Position numbers and translations under genes: made by a program. Source: Halomonas sp. SSL-5 (lineage in GTDB: Bacteria; Pseudomonadota; Gammaproteobacteria; Pseudomonadales; Halomonadaceae). From it: DNA of 64,000 nt. The notes under the pieces are model-generated. The model was not told where the DNA came from, did no database searches, and saw nothing but the letters and a program-made list of their open reading frames with translations. Numbering within the stretch: the first letter of the stretch is position 1; each line of letters opens with the position of its first letter. The stretch lies in assembly GCF_030708455.1 (NCBI RefSeq), contig NZ_JAUYWF010000009.1, forward strand, positions 62,001 to 126,000, given 5' to 3'. Positions 17,935-27,907 of this stretch are shown piece after piece.

Positions 17935-19145
17935 GGTGCCACCTCGTCGGCCCGCTCGGGCGCGACGCTGGCCGGCAGCGGGCGGCCCGCCACCAGCGCC
18001 TCGATGGCCTCCGCGGCGCGGCGGCTGGCGTCGCGCTGCAGGCCGGCATGCATCCGGGCGAAGCGTGTCTCCAGGGCCGCCCGACCGGCGACGTCGTCGA
18101 ACATCTCGCCGAGACGCTCGGCGATCGCCTCGGGGCTCGCCGCCTCCTGGATCAGCTCCGGCACCAGGCTCTCCCGGGCAATCAGGTTGGGCAACGAGAT
18201 CCACTCGGTCTTCACCAATCGCTTCGCCAGCCAGTGGGTGGCCGGTGCCATGCGGTAGGCGACCAGCATGGGGCGATGGCAGAGCATCGCCTCCAGCGCC
18301 GCGGTCCCCGAGGCGAGCAGCACGGCATCGCTTGCCACCATGGCCTCCCGGGCCCGGCCGTCGAGCAGGGTCAGGCGTTCGGCGAGGGCGGGATAGGCGG
18401 CGAGCAGCACCTCGAGTTCGCCGCGCCGCTCCGGCGTGGCCGCCGGGATGACTACCGAGAGGCCCGGTCGCGCGGCACACAGCCGCTCGGCGGCGGCGAG
18501 GAAGGTCTCGCCCAGGAAGCGGATCTCGCCGGCCCGGGAGCCGGGCAGCAACGCCAGCACCTCGCCTGCCGCGGGCAGCCCCAGCTCGGTACGGGCGGCG
18601 GCGCGGTCGTTCTCAAGGGGCAGCTCGTCGGCCAGCGGGTGGCCGACGAAGGCCACGGGAACGCGGTGGCGGGCGTAGAAGGCGGCCTCGAAGGGCAGGA
18701 AGGTGAGCATGGCATCGACGGAACGGGCGATGCCCTTGACCCGCCCCTGGCGCCAGGCCCACACCGAGGGGCTGACGTAGTGGGCGGTGGTCAGGCCCGC
18801 CTCGCGCAGCTGTCGCTCGAGGCCGAGATTGAAGTCGGGGGCGTCGATGCCGATCACGATATCCGGCCGCCAGGCCAGGGCATCGCGCCTGAGCTCGCGA
18901 CGCACGCCGATCAGCCGGGGCAAGTGGCGAAGCACCTCGACCAGCCCCATCACCGAGAGGGTCTCCAGCGGAAAGCGGCTGTCGATCCCCTCCTGGATCA
19001 TGCGCGGGCCACCGATGCCGCGGAACTCGACGCCGGGATGACGGGACTTGAGCGCCCGCATCAGGCCGGCGCCGAGGATATCCCCGGAGAGCTCGCCGGC
19101 CACCAGGTAGATGCGCTGCACGGCGGCTTGCTCGTCGACGGGCAT
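17931..19145 (-). CDS. lpxB: Lipid-A-disaccharide synthase
   Basis: A 404-residue GT19 glycosyltransferase that joins UDP-2,3-diacylglucosamine and lipid X to make the lipid A disaccharide on the inner-membrane face. The N-terminus [21 protein letters not shown], the GIGGPRM and [11 protein letters not shown] segments, [14 protein letters not shown] and the [10 protein letters not shown] nucleotide-sugar region are typical; [10 protein letters not shown] lies in the second Rossmann half. ATG at 19145 follows the lpxA stop by 2 bases. The gene overlaps rnhB. Length is slightly longer than E. coli LpxB (382). Confidence 0.97.
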   Translation of the reverse strand: MPVDEQAAVQRIYLVAGELSGDILGAGLMRALKSRHPGVEFRGIGGPRMIQEGIDSRFPLETLSVMGLVEVLRHLPRLIGVRRELRRDALAWRPDIVIGIDAPDFNLGLERQLREAGLTTAHYVSPSVWAWRQGRVKGIARSVDAMLTFLPFEAAFYARHRVPVAFVGHPLADELPLENDRAAARTELGLPAAGEVLALLPGSRAGEIRFLGETFLAAAERLCAARPGLSVVIPAATPERRGELEVLLAAYPALAERLTLLDGRAREAMVASDAVLLASGTAALEAMLCHRPMLVAYRMAPATHWLAKRLVKTEWISLPNLIARESLVPELIQEAASPEAIAERLGEMFDDVAGRAALETRFARMHAGLQRDASRRAAEAIEALVAGRPLPASVAPERADEVAP

Positions 19146-19147
19146 GG

Positions 19148-19915
19148 CTAGCGGATGATGCCGCGGGTCGAGGCCTCGATGGAATCGGCGAAGGCCTCGG
19201 TCTCGTCGAGCGGGAAGCGGCGGCGGATCTCGGCGAGCGCCTGCTCGACGGTGAGCCCCTGCCGATAGACCAGCTTGTAGGCCTCGCCCAGCGCCTTGAG
19301 GGCATCGCGACTGAAGCCGCGGCGCTTGAGCCCCACCAGGTTGAGGCCGTGGACCTGGGCGGGGTTGCCGTTGATCATCACGTAGGCCGGGGTGTCCTTG
19401 GTGATGATGGAGCCGCCACCGGCCATGGCATGGGTGCCGAAATGGCAGAACTGGTGCACGGCGGAGAGGCCACCGAGGATGGCGAAGTCCCCCATCTTGA
19501 CGTGCCCCGCCAGGGTCACCTGGTTGGCCAGGATGCAGTCGTTGCCGATCACGCAATCATGGCCCACATGGACATAGGCCATGAACAGGTTGCGCGAGCC
19601 GATGGTGGTCTCGCCGCGGTCCTGGACGGTGCCGCGGTGCAGGGTGACCCCTTCGCGGACCACATTGTCATCCCCCATCACCAGGCGGGTCGGCTCGCCG
19701 GCATACTTCTTGTCCTGGCAATCCTCGCCCACCGAGGCGAACTGGAAGATGCGGGTGCGCGCGCCGAGCACCGTGGGCCCCTTGATCACCACATGGGGGC
19801 CGATACGCGAGCCGGGGCCGATCTCCACGTCGGGGCCGACCACGGTGAAGGGGCCGATCTCGACGTCGTCGGCCAGCCGGGCGGCGGGGTCGATGAGGGC
19901 GGTGGGATGAATCAA
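19148..19915 (-). CDS. lpxA: UDP-N-acetylglucosamine acyltransferase
   Basis: A 255-residue acyltransferase that adds the first 3-hydroxyacyl chain to UDP-GlcNAc from acyl-ACP. The protein starts [11 protein letters not shown] and is built of hexapeptide repeats forming a left-handed beta-helix. The catalytic histidine is H119 in HVGHDC, and the C-terminal helical bundle starts near [15 protein letters not shown]. The start overlaps the fabZ end by ATGA-type 4-base overlap (19912-19915). The acyl chain length it prefers cannot be read from sequence alone. Confidence 0.97.
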   Translation of the reverse strand: MIHPTALIDPAARLADDVEIGPFTVVGPDVEIGPGSRIGPHVVIKGPTVLGARTRIFQFASVGEDCQDKKYAGEPTRLVMGDDNVVREGVTLHRGTVQDRGETTIGSRNLFMAYVHVGHDCVIGNDCILANQVTLAGHVKMGDFAILGGLSAVHQFCHFGTHAMAGGGSIITKDTPAYVMINGNPAQVHGLNLVGLKRRGFSRDALKALGEAYKLVYRQGLTVEQALAEIRRRFPLDETEAFADSIEASTRGIIR

Positions 19916-20355
19916 GCGACCTTCCTCTCGGCGCAGATGATCTCGGCCTCGCAGGCCAGCTCGCCGGCCACGCTGGCCTTGCAGGCAAACTTCCAGATGC
20001 CACGCTTCTCGCGCATCACGTCGGCGCGCAGGTCGAGCCGGTCGCCAGGCATGACCGGGCGCTTGAAGCGCACGTTGTCGCTGCCCACCAGGTAGTAGAC
20101 ATAGCCGTCGGCGGGCAGCTTGTTGACGGTCTTGAAGCCGAGTATGCCACAGGCCTGGGCCAACGCCTCGATCACCAGCACCCCGGGCATGATCGGGTGA
20201 TGGGGAAAGTGGCCATTGAAGAAGGGTTCGTTGATGCTGACGTTCTTGTAGGCAACGATGGTCTCGCCCAGGGCCAGCTCGGTGACCCGGTCCACCAGCA
20301 GGAAAGGATACCGGTGGGGCAGATACTCACGGATCTCGTTGATGTCCATTACCAT
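19912..20355 (-). CDS. fabZ: (3R)-hydroxyacyl-ACP dehydratase FabZ
   Basis: A 147-residue hot-dog dehydratase of fatty acid elongation that turns 3-hydroxyacyl-ACP into trans-2-enoyl-ACP; it competes with LpxA for the same substrate, which explains their linkage. The catalytic histidine is H49 in [13 protein letters not shown] and the acid is E64 in VIEALAQ. Two in-frame ATGs lie at 20355 and 20349; 20355 is kept because GAGG is 8 bases upstream. A strong sigma-70-like promoter overlaps the lpxD stop codon upstream. Confidence 0.97.
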   Translation of the reverse strand: MVMDINEIREYLPHRYPFLLVDRVTELALGETIVAYKNVSINEPFFNGHFPHHPIMPGVLVIEALAQACGILGFKTVNKLPADGYVYYLVGSDNVRFKRPVMPGDRLDLRADVMREKRGIWKFACKASVAGELACEAEIICAERKVA

Positions 20356-20381
20356 CGTTACAACCTCTGAAGTCTCGGGAT

Positions 20382-20400
20382 GCCTGCCGTCCCGGCAGGC
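20382..20400 (-). promoter_or_regulatory. Hairpin in the fabZ leader
   Basis: GCCTGCC / GGCAGGC pair over 7 bp around a 5-base loop, between the candidate promoter (20433-20460) and the fabZ start. It is too small to call a terminator and has no U-run on the minus strand. Its role is unknown. Confidence 0.35.
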
Positions 20401-20432
20401 GAGAGCCGGCGATCATGCCGGTCTGGCGGGGG

Positions 20433-20460
20433 ATTATAGCGCCCCCCGCAACGCCCTCAA
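20433..20460 (-). promoter_or_regulatory. Candidate sigma-70 promoter of fabZ-lpxA-lpxB-rnhB
   Basis: Minus-strand TTGAGG (20455-20460), 16-bp spacer, perfect TATAAT (20433-20438). It overlaps the last codons of lpxD and would allow the fabZ-lpxA-lpxB-rnhB genes to be expressed apart from bamA-skp-lpxD. The same -35 and -10 pair recurs before dapC. Confidence 0.6.
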
Positions 20461-21494
20461 GCGCCGCGCGTCCGCTCGAGACGCGCGAGTCGCTTGGCCA
20501 TGTCATCCAGCTGCTTGAAGCGCACCGCGTTCTTGCGCCATTGGGCATTGGCCATCGAGCCAGTACCCGAGGAGTAGACCCCCGGCGCGTGGATCGAGTT
20601 GGTGACCAGGCTCATGCCGGTCACCTGAACGCCATCGCAGAGGGTCAGGTGACCGGCCAGGCCCACCCCTCCCCCCAGCATGCAGTGCCGCCCCACCTTG
20701 GTGGAGCCGGCGATACCCACACAGCCTGCCACGGCGCTGTGCTCGCCGATCTGCACGTTGTGGGCGATCTGCACCTGACTGTCGATCTTGACATCATCAC
20801 CGATCAGGGTATCCCCCAGGGCGCCGCGATCGATGCTCGAGCAGCTGCCCACCTCGACGTCGTCGCCCAGCACCACGCCGCCGAGCTGGGCGATCTTGTG
20901 CCAGCGACTGCCGTCGTGGGCGAAGCCGAAGCCGTCGCCGCCGACCACGCAGCCGCTGTGCAGGATCACCCGCGCTCCGATCACCACGCCGTGGTAGACG
21001 GTGACGTTGGCATGCAGGCGCGACCCGGCGCCGATGGTGGTATCGGCGCCGACCACCGAGCCGGCCCCGACGCTGACGTCATCGCCCAGGCAGGCGCCGG
21101 CCTCGATCACCGCCTGGGGCCCGATCTCGACCCGCTCCCCCAGGGTCGCCGAGGGATCCACCACCGCCGAGGGGTGGATGCCGGCCGGCTCACGGCCCGC
21201 CAGGGGGTCGAACAGCCGCGACGCCGCGGCATAGCCCAGGTAGGGGTTGTCGAGCTCGAGCCGGTCGACCGGGCAGGTCTCGGCGTACTGCGGATGCAGC
21301 AGCACCGCCGCGGCGCGGGTCCCGGGGAGGTCCTTGAGGTAGGCGCGGTTGGCCAGGAAGGCCACCTGGTCAGGCCCGGCCTCGCTGAGGGTGGCCAGGC
21401 CAGTGACCCGGCGGCGGGCATCGCCGACCAGGCGAGCACCCAGCCGCTCGGCCAGGTCACCCAGGGTCATCTTGGAAATATCGCTTCGCGTCAT
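20457..21494 (-). CDS. lpxD: UDP-3-O-(3-hydroxyacyl)glucosamine N-acyltransferase
   Basis: A 345-residue lipid A enzyme that N-acylates UDP-3-O-acylglucosamine after LpxC. The N-terminal uridine-binding domain (LGDLAERLGARLVGDARRRV) is followed by a long run of hexapeptide repeats (left-handed beta-helix, from IHPSAVVDPSA), with the catalytic His in the QIAHNVQIG segment, and a C-terminal helix that ends LARLERTRGA. Eighteen bases separate it from skp. The skp-lpxD-fabZ-lpxA-lpxB order is the standard gammaproteobacterial one. Confidence 0.97.
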   Translation of the reverse strand: MTRSDISKMTLGDLAERLGARLVGDARRRVTGLATLSEAGPDQVAFLANRAYLKDLPGTRAAAVLLHPQYAETCPVDRLELDNPYLGYAAASRLFDPLAGREPAGIHPSAVVDPSATLGERVEIGPQAVIEAGACLGDDVSVGAGSVVGADTTIGAGSRLHANVTVYHGVVIGARVILHSGCVVGGDGFGFAHDGSRWHKIAQLGGVVLGDDVEVGSCSSIDRGALGDTLIGDDVKIDSQVQIAHNVQIGEHSAVAGCVGIAGSTKVGRHCMLGGGVGLAGHLTLCDGVQVTGMSLVTNSIHAPGVYSSGTGSMANAQWRKNAVRFKQLDDMAKRLARLERTRGA

Positions 21495-21512
21495 GGAGAG
21501 GGCCCGCCGCGG

Positions 21513-21995
21513 TCACAGCATGCTGTTGAGGATCTCGGTCACCTCGGCGGTGACGTCCTGCAGGTCGCGCTCGGCGTGCAGCACCCCCTGGGGCTCCACC
21601 AGCACCTGGATGCTGTGACGGGCGATGATCTGCTCCACCGCCTGCTGCAGCCTGGGCTCGGCGCGCTGCAGCAGGGCCTGCTCGGACGCCTGGCGGGCCT
21701 GCATGACCTCGCCCATCAGGCGGTTGAGCTCGGCCACCTTCTGGTTGGCCTGCTGGCGCTCGCTGTCGCTGAGGCTGTCGGCACGCTGCTGCAGCTGATT
21801 GAGCTCCTGCTCGAGGGCCTGGGCCTGCTGCTGCTGGCTGCCGACCCGGTTCTCCAGTTCGCTCATGGAGCGCTGGGCCGCGTCGGTCTCCATCAGCGCA
21901 CGGCGCCAGTCCAGCACCGCCACGTCGGCGGCCAGGGCCGGCAGGGCGATGGCGGAGATCATCAAAAGAGCGAAGGCGGCGGTCAACTTGCGCAT
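21513..21995 (-). CDS. skp: Periplasmic chaperone Skp (OmpH family)
   Basis: A 160-residue OmpH/Skp chaperone that holds unfolded outer-membrane proteins in the periplasm before the BAM complex folds them. A signal peptide occupies about residues 1-22 with cleavage after ALA. The mature protein opens with the VAVLDWRRALMET strand, then has a long Gln/Glu/Leu-rich coiled coil (about 40-115), and returns to a short beta segment at the C-terminus. It lies directly downstream of bamA with a 9-bp stem hairpin between them. Confidence 0.93.
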   Translation of the reverse strand: MRKLTAAFALLMISAIALPALAADVAVLDWRRALMETDAAQRSMSELENRVGSQQQQAQALEQELNQLQQRADSLSDSERQQANQKVAELNRLMGEVMQARQASEQALLQRAEPRLQQAVEQIIARHSIQVLVEPQGVLHAERDLQDVTAEVTEILNSML

Positions 21996-22030
21996 GGTAG
22001 GACTCCTGTTGGGGCCGCCGGCGGCGGCGG

Positions 22031-22057
22031 CCGAGGATCTGGGGTGTCGATCCTCGG
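22031..22057 (-). terminator. Hairpin between bamA and skp
   Basis: Perfect 9-bp stem CCGAGGATC / GATCCTCGG around a 9-base loop, beginning right at the bamA stop codon on the minus strand. There is no U-tract. It may attenuate read-through into skp or protect the bamA end. Confidence 0.45.
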
Positions 22058-24406
22058 TCAGAAGGTCTGACCGAGGGAGAACTGGAAGAACTGGGTATCG
22101 TCGCCGCTCTCGTCGTTGAGCGGCTCGGCGACACTGAAGGTCAGCGGGCCCACCGGGGTCAGCCAGGAGAGTCCCAGGCCGACGCTGTAGCGCAGGTCGC
22201 CGAGGTCGACCCCCGAGTTGCAGCTGGAGGTACGACCATCCTCCACCGGGTAGCAGTCGGTGAGGAAGGTGTTGCCGCCGTCGATGAACAGCGAGCTCTG
22301 CACCGTGCGCTGGTCCTCGATGAAGGGGGTCGGGAAGATCAGCTCGGCGCTGCCCTGCACCAGCACGTTACCGCCCAGGGTGCGATCGCGGGTGGAGCTA
22401 TCATTCGGCGGCGTGGTGGGCTGACCCAGGGTATTGCCGGTGAAGCCGCGCACCGAGCCCAGGCCCCCGGCATAGAAGTTCTCGTAGAACGGATAGGGGT
22501 CGCTGCCGCCCAGGGTATCGGCATAACCCAGCTCGCCGCTGAACTTCAGCGCCCAGTCGTGGTTGTCGTCCAGCGCGAAGAGCTGGCGAGCCTCGGCGCG
22601 CAGCTTGGCGTATTCGGCGTCGCTGCCCGGCACCGCGGACTCCAGCGAGAGGCGCTGGTAGCTGCCGTCGGTGGGCATGATGCCACGGTTGAGGTTGTTG
22701 CGGGTCCAGCTGGCGGTCAGCTTCAGGGCCTGGCCGTCGGCACCCTGGTCGTCGACATAGCGTTTGATCTCCGACGCCGTGTCGTTGTAGGTCTTGATGG
22801 TCAGGTCCTCCACCGCGGTGCCGAAGTTGAGGCGCGTGATCTCGTTGATCGGATAGCCGAAGTTGATCCCGGCACCGTAGGCGTCGGTGGAGTAGGTGGA
22901 GATGTCGGAGTCCTCGTAGTCGGACTCGCGATAGTAGAGGTTATAGCCCCGGGAGATCCCGTCCATGGTCCAGTAGGGATCGGTGAAGCCGAAGTTGATG
23001 CTGGTGAAGGTATCGCTGCGCTGGGCGCCGATGTTCACCCGGTTGCCGGTGCCCAGGAAGTTGCTCTGGGAGAGGCCCACCCCGTAGATGACGCCGGCGC
23101 TCTGGGAGAAGCCGATGCTGGCGGAGATGGAGCCTGAGGGCTGCTCCTCGACGCTATAGGTGACGTCGAGCTTGTCCGGCTCGCCGGCCACCGGCTGGGT
23201 CTCCACCTCGACCTGCTTGAAGAAGCCCAGGCGCTCCAGGCGCTGCTGGGACTGACTGATCGCCTCGGTGGAGGCCGGCGCGCCCTCCATCTGGGTCATC
23301 TCGCGGCGCAGCACCTCGTCCATGGTGGTGGTATTGCCGACGAACTCGATGCGCCGCACATAGGCGCGACGGCCCGGATCGACCCGGAACACCAGGTCGA
23401 CGGTCTCGCCATCGGCAGAGGTCTCGGGAATGCCATCGACGCTGGCGAAGGCGTAGCCGTCGGCACCCAGGCGGGCACGCAGCGCCTCGGTGGAGGCGGT
23501 GACATCGCTGCGCGAGAAGGTCTCGCCCGGGGTGACCTCCAGCAGCTCACGCGCCTCGCGCTCGCTGATCGTCAGGTCGCCCACGAATCGCACGTCGCCA
23601 AGCCGGTACTCGCCGCCCTCGTCGACGTTGATGGTGACGAAGATCTCGGACTTGTCGGGGCTGATCGAGACCTGGGTCGACTCGACGTTGAAGTTGACAT
23701 AGCCACGGTCCAGATAGAAGGAGCGCAGCCGCTCGAGGTCGCCGGCCAGCGCCTCCCGGGAGTACTCATCCTTGGAGAACCAGCCGAAGATGCGACCCGG
23801 ACGGTCGTTGAGCTCGAACACCTCGCGCAGGGTCTCGTCGTCGAACGCCTGGTTGCCGACGATATTGATCTGGCGGATCTTGGCCACCGCCCCTTCGTCG
23901 ATGTCGATGTCGACCTGAACACGGCCCTCGTCGATCTCGCGCACACTGGTCTCGATGCCGGCGCTGTAGCGCCCCTGGGCCTGATAGACGCCTTCGAGCT
24001 CGCGCTCGATCTCCTCCAGGGTGGAGAGCTGCAACACCTGCCCCTCCTCGAGGCCGGCCTCGCGCAGCCCCTGGCGCAGCTGGTCTTCATCGAGCTGGCG
24101 GTTGCCGTCGATATTGAGGCGGCTGATGGTGGGGCGCTCGACCACCTGGATGATCAGCACGTCGCCCTCGCGGGCCAGCCTGACATCCTCGAACAGGCCG
24201 GTGGCGAACAGCTCGCGTGCCGCCTCGGCGAGCTCACGCTCGTCGACGCGATCCCGGGCGGTGACAGGAAAGGCGTTGAAGACGGAGGCGGCAGAGATGC
24301 GCTGCAGGCCCTCCACCCGAATGTCGGCAACGTCGAAAGGTTCCGCCTGGGCCACGCTGGCCCCGGCAAGCAGCAGTGCCGCCAGTCCGATGGTCTTGAT
24401 TTTCAT
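22058..24406 (-). CDS. bamA: Outer membrane protein assembly factor BamA
   Basis: The 782-residue Omp85 core of the BAM complex, which inserts beta-barrel proteins into the outer membrane. It has a signal peptide (residues 1-21, cleaved after AQA), five POTRA domains to about residue 420 with typical IRVEGLQRIS at the start, and a 16-strand barrel. The conserved GFSQSAGVIYG strand and the GGLGSVRGF(T) motif of loop 6 are visible, and the protein ends in Phe (SLGQTF) as expected for a BAM signal. ATG at 24406 was chosen because it opens the signal peptide; the frame extends far upstream without coding character. Confidence 0.98.
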   Translation of the reverse strand: MKIKTIGLAALLLAGASVAQAEPFDVADIRVEGLQRISAASVFNAFPVTARDRVDERELAEAARELFATGLFEDVRLAREGDVLIIQVVERPTISRLNIDGNRQLDEDQLRQGLREAGLEEGQVLQLSTLEEIERELEGVYQAQGRYSAGIETSVREIDEGRVQVDIDIDEGAVAKIRQINIVGNQAFDDETLREVFELNDRPGRIFGWFSKDEYSREALAGDLERLRSFYLDRGYVNFNVESTQVSISPDKSEIFVTINVDEGGEYRLGDVRFVGDLTISEREARELLEVTPGETFSRSDVTASTEALRARLGADGYAFASVDGIPETSADGETVDLVFRVDPGRRAYVRRIEFVGNTTTMDEVLRREMTQMEGAPASTEAISQSQQRLERLGFFKQVEVETQPVAGEPDKLDVTYSVEEQPSGSISASIGFSQSAGVIYGVGLSQSNFLGTGNRVNIGAQRSDTFTSINFGFTDPYWTMDGISRGYNLYYRESDYEDSDISTYSTDAYGAGINFGYPINEITRLNFGTAVEDLTIKTYNDTASEIKRYVDDQGADGQALKLTASWTRNNLNRGIMPTDGSYQRLSLESAVPGSDAEYAKLRAEARQLFALDDNHDWALKFSGELGYADTLGGSDPYPFYENFYAGGLGSVRGFTGNTLGQPTTPPNDSSTRDRTLGGNVLVQGSAELIFPTPFIEDQRTVQSSLFIDGGNTFLTDCYPVEDGRTSSCNSGVDLGDLRYSVGLGLSWLTPVGPLTFSVAEPLNDESGDDTQFFQFSLGQTF

Positions 24407-24454
24407 GCAGTCGATTCGCTCGCGTTGATCTGCCAAACCTGTCCAGACAGGCAC

Positions 24455-24482
24455 CTTATACACTTGTGCAGCCCACTGACAA
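24455..24482 (-). promoter_or_regulatory. Candidate sigma-70 promoter of bamA
   Basis: Minus-strand TTGTCA (24477-24482), 16-bp spacer, TATAAG (24455-24460), about 50 bases before the bamA start. In the leader CCTGTC and GACAGG (24438-24451) form a 6-bp palindrome. This would let bamA-skp-lpxD be expressed apart from rseP. No good sigma-E motif was seen here. Confidence 0.6.
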
Positions 24483-24495
24483 GGCGAGGGACGGC

Positions 24496-25854
24496 CTACC
24501 AGAGCCGCATCAGGTCGAAATAGATCGCCATCAACATCAGGGTACCCACCAGCGCCAGGCCGATGCGCAGGCCGATGGCCTGGGTGCGCTCCGAGACCGG
24601 CCGACCGCGAACCACCTCCATGGCATAGTAGAGCAGGTGGCCACCATCCAGCACCGGAATCGGCAGCAGGTTGAGCACCCCCAGGCTGATCGACAGGTAG
24701 GCCAGGAAGCCGACGAAGCTCTCCAGGCCGGCACGCGCCGAGTCGCCGGAGATCTGAGCGATGGTGATCGGCCCCGAGAGGTTGGAGGGCGAGATCAGCC
24801 CCACCAGCATCTTGCGCACCGCATCGAAGGTCAGCGTGATCATCTCGCCGGTGCGCGCGAAGGCCTCGCCCACCGCGGCCACCGGCCCGTAGCGGATCTC
24901 GCGGCGATACTCCTCGGGCCACTCCACCGGCGCCACTCCGGCGCCGATGTAACCGATGGTCACGCCCTCCTCGAGGGTGTTCTCGCGGGGCGACACCGCA
25001 AGGGTCAGCGTCTCGCCGTCGCGGCGCACCGAGAGCTCCAGGGTCTCCCCCGGGCTGCCACGCACGACATCGACGAACGCGATCCAGTCGTCCACCGGCT
25101 CGCCCGCCACCGCGAGGATCTCGTCGCCGGGCGCCAGCCCCGCCTCGGCGGCGGCCTCGCCCTCAATCACCTGGCCCAGCACCGCCGGCATCGGCGGCCG
25201 CCAGGGGGTCACCCCGAGGCTCGGCAGCGGCTGCGGAGGATCCTGGCGCACCAGCCAGTTCTCCACCGGTAGACGATACTCCCGGGGCTCCGTGGTCGCG
25301 TCGCTGCGGGTGTCGAGGGTGAGCTCGCCGCTCATGCCGATGGCGGCCACCAGCTTGAGGTTGATCTCGTCCCAGCCGCGCACCGCCTCGCCCTGTACCG
25401 CGGTGATCTCGTGCCCGGCCTCCAGGCCGCCCCGCTCGGCGGGCGAGCCCGGCGTCACCTCCCCGATCACCGGCGCCACCGTGGTGGTGCCGGCCACGAA
25501 CAGCGCCCAGTAGGCCACCAGGGCGAGGAGGAAGTTGGCCAGGGGACCGGCGGCGACGATGGCGATGCGCTGCCAGACATTCTTGCGATTGAAGGCGCGG
25601 TCGAGTTCCCCGGGCGGCACCTCTCCCTCACGCTCGTCGAGCATCTTGACGTAGCCGCCAAGCGGGATGGCGGCGATGGCGAACTCGGTGCCGTGGCGGT
25701 CACGCCGCGACCAGATCGGCGTGCCGAAGCCCACCGAGAAGCGCAATACCTTCACCCCGCAACGCCGGGCCACCCAGAAGTGGCCGAACTCGTGGAAGGT
25801 GATCAGCAGGCCCAGTACCACGATCACGGCCAGGATATTCTGGATCACGCCCAA
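24496..25854 (-). CDS. rseP: Site-2 intramembrane zinc metalloprotease RseP
   Basis: A 452-residue regulated intramembrane protease that cuts the anti-sigma factor RseA after DegS, releasing sigma-E in envelope stress. The zinc motif HEFGH is at residues 21-25 in the first membrane segment. Two PDZ domains follow (about 120-310; ERGGLEAGHEI and EAGLAPGDEI), and the second metal motif PIPVLDGGHL is near the C-terminus inside the last membrane segments. It is next to dxr and bamA, the common layout. No rseA, rseB or degS is visible in the window. Confidence 0.96.
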   Translation of the reverse strand: MGVIQNILAVIVVLGLLITFHEFGHFWVARRCGVKVLRFSVGFGTPIWSRRDRHGTEFAIAAIPLGGYVKMLDEREGEVPPGELDRAFNRKNVWQRIAIVAAGPLANFLLALVAYWALFVAGTTTVAPVIGEVTPGSPAERGGLEAGHEITAVQGEAVRGWDEINLKLVAAIGMSGELTLDTRSDATTEPREYRLPVENWLVRQDPPQPLPSLGVTPWRPPMPAVLGQVIEGEAAAEAGLAPGDEILAVAGEPVDDWIAFVDVVRGSPGETLELSVRRDGETLTLAVSPRENTLEEGVTIGYIGAGVAPVEWPEEYRREIRYGPVAAVGEAFARTGEMITLTFDAVRKMLVGLISPSNLSGPITIAQISGDSARAGLESFVGFLAYLSISLGVLNLLPIPVLDGGHLLYYAMEVVRGRPVSERTQAIGLRIGLALVGTLMLMAIYFDLMRLW

Positions 25855-25905
25855 GTCACTCTCCTCCTGACGGCATGGCTAACCTCATGAATAAGTGGCC
25901 TCACC

Positions 25906-27105
25906 TCACAGGCGTGCCAGGTAGATCTCGGCGGCCCGCCGCGCCCGGGCATCGGCCTCGAGGACCGCCTCGAGCTCATCGGCCGGCCGCACCGGCTCGG
26001 CGTCACGCACCCTCGCCACCAGCTCGGCGATACCGGTGAAGGGCAGCCGCCCGGCCAGGAAGGCCGCCACCGCCACCTCGTTGGCGGCATTGAGCACCGC
26101 CGGCGCCGTGCCGCCGGCCGCCATGGCCTCCCGGGCCAGGCGCAGGCAGGGAAAGGCGATCTCGTCGGGCGGCTCGAAGTCGAGTCGCGCGACCTGAAAG
26201 AGGGCCAGCGAGCGCACGCCGGCGTCGATGCGCTCGGGCCAGGCCAGCCCATAGGCGATGGGCGTGCGCATGTCGGGATTGCCGAGCTGGGCGATCACCG
26301 AGCCGTCGCTGTAGGCGGCCATGGAGTGGATCACGCTCTGCGGGTGCACCACCACCTGAACCTGGTCGGGGCGCGCATCGAACAGCCAGCACGCCTCGAT
26401 CAGCTCGAGCCCCTTGTTCATCAGGGTGGCGCTGTCCACCGAGATCTTCTGCCCCATGCTCCAGTTGGGGTGGGCGCAGGCCTGGGCGGGCGTGACCCCG
26501 GCCAGCGCCTCGGCCGACCAACCTCGGAAGGGGCCGCCGGAGGCGGTCAGCAGCAGCTGGGTCACCCCGTGACGCGCCAGGCCGCCACGATGCTCCACGG
26601 GTAGACACTGGTAGATGGCATTATGTTCGGAGTCGATGGGCAGCAGGGTGGCACCATGGTGCGTCACCGCCTCCATGAACAGCGCCCCGGACATCACCAG
26701 GGCTTCCTTGTTGGCCAGCAGCACCCGCTTGCCGGCGCGCACCGCGGCGAGGGTCGGCAGCAGGCCCGCGGCACCCACGATGGCCGACATCACCACCTCG
26801 GCCTCGGTGGCCTCGGCCACCTCCACCAGCGCCGCGGCGCCGCTGCGCACCTCGGTGGCGATGCCGGCATCGGCCAGGCGCTCGCGCAGCCAGGCGGCGT
26901 CGGCCTCACGCTCGAGCACCGCCAGCGTAGGTCGGTGACGCCGGCACAGCGCCAGCAGCGCCTCGCGGGAGCGATGGGCGGTGAGGGCGTGGAGGCGGTA
27001 GCGCTCGGGATGGCGCTCGATCACATCCAGGGTGCTGGTGCCGATGGAGCCGGTGGCGCCCAGCACGGTGACCCCCTGACGCTGCGGGGCAGTATCGCTT
27101 GCCAT
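25906..27105 (-). CDS. dxr: 1-deoxy-D-xylulose-5-phosphate reductoisomerase
   Basis: A 399-residue NADPH enzyme that makes 2-C-methylerythritol 4-phosphate, the second step of the MEP isoprenoid pathway. The Rossmann motif GATGSIG is at residues 16-22. The [19 protein letters not shown] and TASGGPFR segments contain metal and substrate residues, followed by [23 protein letters not shown] (here quoted only in part). The C-terminal four-helix region is complete. It overlaps nothing, lying one base after cdsA, so it is clearly in the uppS-cdsA-dxr-rseP operon. Confidence 0.97.
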   Translation of the reverse strand: MASDTAPQRQGVTVLGATGSIGTSTLDVIERHPERYRLHALTAHRSREALLALCRRHRPTLAVLEREADAAWLRERLADAGIATEVRSGAAALVEVAEATEAEVVMSAIVGAAGLLPTLAAVRAGKRVLLANKEALVMSGALFMEAVTHHGATLLPIDSEHNAIYQCLPVEHRGGLARHGVTQLLLTASGGPFRGWSAEALAGVTPAQACAHPNWSMGQKISVDSATLMNKGLELIEACWLFDARPDQVQVVVHPQSVIHSMAAYSDGSVIAQLGNPDMRTPIAYGLAWPERIDAGVRSLALFQVARLDFEPPDEIAFPCLRLAREAMAAGGTAPAVLNAANEVAVAAFLAGRLPFTGIAELVARVRDAEPVRPADELEAVLEADARARRAAEIYLARL

Positions 27106-27106
27106 G

Positions 27107-27907
27107 CTAGATCACCCCCGGTGCGAGCAGGGCGAACAGCGGCAACGCGGCGGTCAGGCTATCGATGCGGTCGAGCACCCCGCCGTGGCCGGGCAGCAGG
27201 TTGCTGGAATCCTTGATGCCGCGATGGCGCTTGAGCATGCTCTCGAGCAGGTCGCCGAGCACCGAGACCAGGGTCACCGCCAGGGTGGTCAGCACCAGCA
27301 GGGCGGCATCGACCGCGACCAGTCCCTGGCCAATGGCGAACACCAGGGCCAGGGCCAGCGTGGCCGCCATGCCGCCGAGCACGCCCTCCCAGCTCTTGCC
27401 GGGACTGACCCGCGGCGCCAGTTTCTGGCGCCCGAAGGCGCGGCCGGCGAAGTAGGCACCGATGTCGGCGCTCCACACCAGCAGCAGCACGAAGAGCAGC
27501 CAGAGGCCCCCGGTCTCGCGCAATACATTGAGCCCCACCCAGGCGGGCAGCAGCACCCAAAGGCCCATGGCCAGGCGCCTGGAGGAGGACGACCACTGAT
27601 TCGTGCGCTCGGGGTAACGGGTGACCCAGGTGAGGTTGAGCGCCCAGCCGGCCAGGCCCAGCCATAGCGGCCAGGCGGCCTGGATGGCTCCGCTGACCCA
27701 CAGCAGCGCCATGGCCACGGCCAGCACGCCGACCAGCCCCAGGCGACGCCCACGCTCGGCGATGCCGGCCAGGTTGGTCCACTCCCAGCCGCCCAGCAGC
27801 ACGATGGCCGCGGTGAAGAGCGCGAAGGCGCCACCGGTGAGGCCGAACAGGCCGACCAGCATCAGCGGTGCCAGCCAGGCGGCGGTGATGATGCGCTGTC
27901 TAAGCAC
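27107..27907 (-). CDS. cdsA: Phosphatidate cytidylyltransferase
   Basis: An integral membrane protein of 266 residues that makes CDP-diacylglycerol from phosphatidic acid and CTP, feeding all phospholipid synthesis. Multiple hydrophobic segments run from the N-terminus, and the signature [21 protein letters not shown] followed by VLDRIDS stands near the C-terminus. A GTG at 27907 is preferred: GAGG lies about 6 bases upstream and the resulting start (M)LRQRIITA matches the family (E. coli begins MLKYRLI). A longer ATG start at 27931 would overlap uppS by 32 bases instead of 8. Confidence 0.94.
   Translation of the reverse strand: MLRQRIITAAWLAPLMLVGLFGLTGGAFALFTAAIVLLGGWEWTNLAGIAERGRRLGLVGVLAVAMALLWVSGAIQAAWPLWLGLAGWALNLTWVTRYPERTNQWSSSSRRLAMGLWVLLPAWVGLNVLRETGGLWLLFVLLLVWSADIGAYFAGRAFGRQKLAPRVSPGKSWEGVLGGMAATLALALVFAIGQGLVAVDAALLVLTTLAVTLVSVLGDLLESMLKRHRGIKDSSNLLPGHGGVLDRIDSLTAALPLFALLAPGVI

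Noticed and set aside
17290..18480. An rnhB protein starting far upstream, inside lpxB
   Set aside because: The extra 180 residues are lpxB in another frame; the TTG at 17934 overlapping the lpxB stop gives the family-size protein.
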